Assembly (NCBI RefSeq): GCF_003581615.1
Contig: NZ_QXFH01000004.1
Coordinates: 124,001-188,000 of the forward strand
Direction: 5' to 3'
From: Flagellimonas lutimaris
GTDB lineage: Bacteria; Bacteroidota; Bacteroidia; Flavobacteriales; Flavobacteriaceae
DNA length: 64,000 nucleotides
Shown: piece by piece, positions 62,376 through 64,000 of the stretch
Layout of the letters: each line of letters begins with the position of its first letter
How positions within the stretch are numbered: position 1 is the first letter of the stretch
Translations under genes and position numbers: made by a program
Notes under the pieces: generated by a model
What the model saw: only the letters and a program-made list of their open reading frames with translations
Told to the model about the DNA's origin: nothing
Database searches by the model: none

Positions 62376-62392
62376 ATTTGTAGCGTACAAAT
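62376..62392. promoter_or_regulatory. Perfect palindrome ATTTGTAGCGTACAAAT before trkA
   Basis: Two 7-bp arms flank GCG. The site lies 34 bases before the trkA start and 13 bases after the first palindrome, suggesting an operator pair. Confidence 0.5.
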
Positions 62393-62426
62393 TGAATTTA
62401 TTTAAGAACACATCCTATTCTAATCA

Positions 62427-63776
62427 ATGAGAATCATTATTGCAGGTGCTGGTGAAGTGGGATTTCATTTGGCGAAATTATTGTCCTACGAAGCACAGGA
62501 AATCACTTTGATTGATACCGACAAGGAAAGACTATCCTATGCCGATAACCATTTGGATATTCGTGTACTTCGGGGCGATGCAACATCCATTCAAGTTTTA
62601 CAGGACGCCCAAGTGGGTGGTTCCGACCTTGTGATTGGCGTTACCGCTTCGGAAACTACCAATTTGACCCTTTGTGTTCTTGCCAAGCAATTGGGATGCA
62701 AACGTACCATGGCCAGAATTTCCAATACGGAGTTTATGGATAATCGAGAGCTTATCAAGTTTGAAGAGCTGGGTATTGATGAGCTTATATCCCCAGAGCG
62801 TTTGGCCGCTATGGAAATCCAATTGATGCTCAATCAATCCGCCTTTAATGATACCTACCAATTTGAAGAAGGGCTGTTGACCATGTTCGGGGTAATTCTA
62901 CCCAAAACGGCACCCTTTGTAGGAAAGATGGTAAAGGAGGCGGCTAGAATTTTTCCTGAGCTTAATTTTATGCCCATCGCACTGCAACGAACAGGAACCC
63001 AATTTACTTTAATCCCAAGAGGAGACACTATTTTTAAAGAAGGTGATCAAGTGTACTTTATTACTTCGGATAAAGGTGTAGAGGAATTGTACAAGCTTTC
63101 TGGAATGCAAAAGCAGGAAATTAAAAACGTTATGATTCTTGGAGGGAGCAAGGTAGGTTACAAAACGGCGCGAGACCTTTGCAATAAAAAGTTCAACGTG
63201 AAACTTATTGAAAAGAACAAGGAAAAGGCTTTTGATATTGCCGATGAACTACCCCATGCTCTTGTAATTAATGGTGATGGTCGAAATGTGGAGTTGTTGG
63301 ACGAAGAGAACTTGGAATCCATGGATGCTTTTATTGCTGTAACGGGCAATTCTGAGACTAATATTATGTCCTGTTTGGTTGCCAAGAGCAAAAAGATTAA
63401 AAAAACAATTGCCTTGGTAGAGAACATGGACTATTTTCAATTGTCCCATTCTATCGGGGTGGATACGCTCATAAATAAAAAACTCCTTGCTGCGAATAGC
63501 ATATTTAGATATATCCGAAAAGGGGAGGTGCTTGCCCTTACCCGTTTGAACAATTTAAACGCTGAAATTTTGGAGTTCGAGGTAAAAGCATCTTCATTAG
63601 TGAATGGTGAGATTATCAGAGAGTTGAACTTTCCGAGAGAAGCCAGTATAGGAGGAGTCATAAGAAATGGAAAAGGAATTATTGCCTTGGGTGACTTTAG
63701 AATTGCCGAAGGGGATAAGGTAGTGGTCTGCTGCTTGCCAAAGGCCATACCAAGGATAGAAAAGCTGTTCTTATAA
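62427..63776 (+). CDS. trkA: Trk potassium uptake system regulatory protein TrkA
   Basis: TrkA is the cytoplasmic NAD(H)/ATP-binding gate of the Trk K+ channel. It has two RCK repeats, each with a Rossmann TrkA_N part and a TrkA_C part. The first begins MRIIIAGAGEVGFHLAKLLS and the second VMILGGSKVGYKTARDL near residue 235. The ends are PRIEKLFL. The 449-residue length is usual. Its stop codon overlaps the trkH start (TAATG), so both are translated together. Two palindromes lie upstream. Confidence 0.95.
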   Translation: MRIIIAGAGEVGFHLAKLLSYEAQEITLIDTDKERLSYADNHLDIRVLRGDATSIQVLQDAQVGGSDLVIGVTASETTNLTLCVLAKQLGCKRTMARISNTEFMDNRELIKFEELGIDELISPERLAAMEIQLMLNQSAFNDTYQFEEGLLTMFGVILPKTAPFVGKMVKEAARIFPELNFMPIALQRTGTQFTLIPRGDTIFKEGDQVYFITSDKGVEELYKLSGMQKQEIKNVMILGGSKVGYKTARDLCNKKFNVKLIEKNKEKAFDIADELPHALVINGDGRNVELLDEENLESMDAFIAVTGNSETNIMSCLVAKSKKIKKTIALVENMDYFQLSHSIGVDTLINKKLLAANSIFRYIRKGEVLALTRLNNLNAEILEFEVKASSLVNGEIIRELNFPREASIGGVIRNGKGIIALGDFRIAEGDKVVVCCLPKAIPRIEKLFL

Positions 63777-64000
63777 TGAAGCTCAACACAAGAATCATTA
63801 TTCACATCATGGGGCTTTTGTTGCTTTGCAATGGGTCCTTTATGCTTTTAGCGGCAATTGCCAGTGGTATTTATAAAGATGGAGCTACCATGGATATTAT
63901 GTTGGCTGCCATTGTCACCATGCTTTTCGGAATTATGGCCATGTTCTACACTCGGGGTCATAAAAAGGAGGTCAAAAAGAAAGAAGGGTATATCGTAGTG
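63776..64000 (+). CDS. trkH: Trk potassium channel membrane subunit TrkH (5' part only)
   Basis: The gene starts at ATG 63776, overlapping the trkA stop by one base, and runs off the window after 75 codons. The visible part begins MKLNTRIIIHIMGLLLLCNG and has two membrane helices (about residues 5-27 and 37-55), as at the N-terminus of TrkH. The selectivity-filter regions lie beyond the edge. Adjacency to trkA supports the call. Confidence 0.88.
   Translation, partial: MKLNTRIIIHIMGLLLLCNGSFMLLAAIASGIYKDGATMDIMLAAIVTMLFGIMAMFYTRGHKKEVKKKEGYIVV

Overview
The window is a gene-dense chromosomal segment of a gliding-type marine Bacteroidota, most likely a member of the Flavobacteriaceae. The evidence is a gldB-gldC pair and a PorT homologue, a lipoprotein-type TamA (TamL), a short RpoD of 287 residues, promoters with the TAnnTTTG -7 box, frequent TTG/GTG starts without clear Shine-Dalgarno sites, and roughly 40% GC. 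A Muricauda/Allomuricauda-like genus is my guess, not shown by the sequence. No phage, insertion sequence, CRISPR array or defence island is visible, and no stretch over 300 bases lacks a gene.

Layout. Bases 1-5.5 kb hold housekeeping genes: the end of a transglutaminase-like protein, a MazG-type pyrophosphohydrolase, aroA, queA, rlmN and a polyprenyl diphosphate synthase. Bases 5.6-8.1 kb hold an ECF sigma factor, a one-pass membrane protein and a coiled-coil outer-membrane protein in a row. Bases 8.1-12.2 kb hold small accessory genes, including a repeat protein resembling the septoil-knot family and a secreted CocE/PepX hydrolase. Bases 12.4-20 kb hold dnaG, an atypical LuxR-type response regulator, nadE, gldBC, a pirin, engB and an alpha/beta hydrolase. 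Bases 20.0-35.6 kb are the division and cell wall (dcw) cluster: mraZ-rsmH-ftsL-ftsI-murE-mraY-murD-ftsW-murG-murC-ftsQ-ftsA-ftsZ. It has no murF or ddl and is preceded by a four-repeat MraZ operator.

Bases 35.7-44.3 kb hold a YqeY protein, tRNA-Arg(UCG), a hybrid 7TMR-DISM histidine kinase, a YHS protein, a DinB/NRDE/ATP-grasp run and a thiol-redox run (GPx, DoxX, YpdA-like, rpe). Bases 44.4-51.4 kb are the main accessory metabolic locus: a serine hydrolase diverges from a four-gene oxidative pentonate (Weimberg-type) operon of IlvD/Edd dehydratase, GntP permease, FAH-family dehydratase and ketoglutarate-semialdehyde dehydrogenase. A perfect LacI-type palindrome lies just before its first codon, and the FAH gene carries a one-base frameshift near its 3' end. 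Bases 51.5-64 kb return to core genes: rpoD, pnp, rpsO, accD, fbaA, tamL, a TrmH-family methyltransferase, porT, ubiE/menG, trkA and the start of trkH.

The most notable points are the pentonate operon with its frameshift and operator, loss of all zinc ligands in both DnaG and AccD, a response regulator whose phospho-acceptor Asp is Glu, the predicted knotted repeat protein, and paired palindromes before trkA. Nothing here is a clearly new multi-gene system. The best candidates for new biology are the sigma/membrane/outer-membrane trio and the DinB-NRDE-ATP-grasp cassette.
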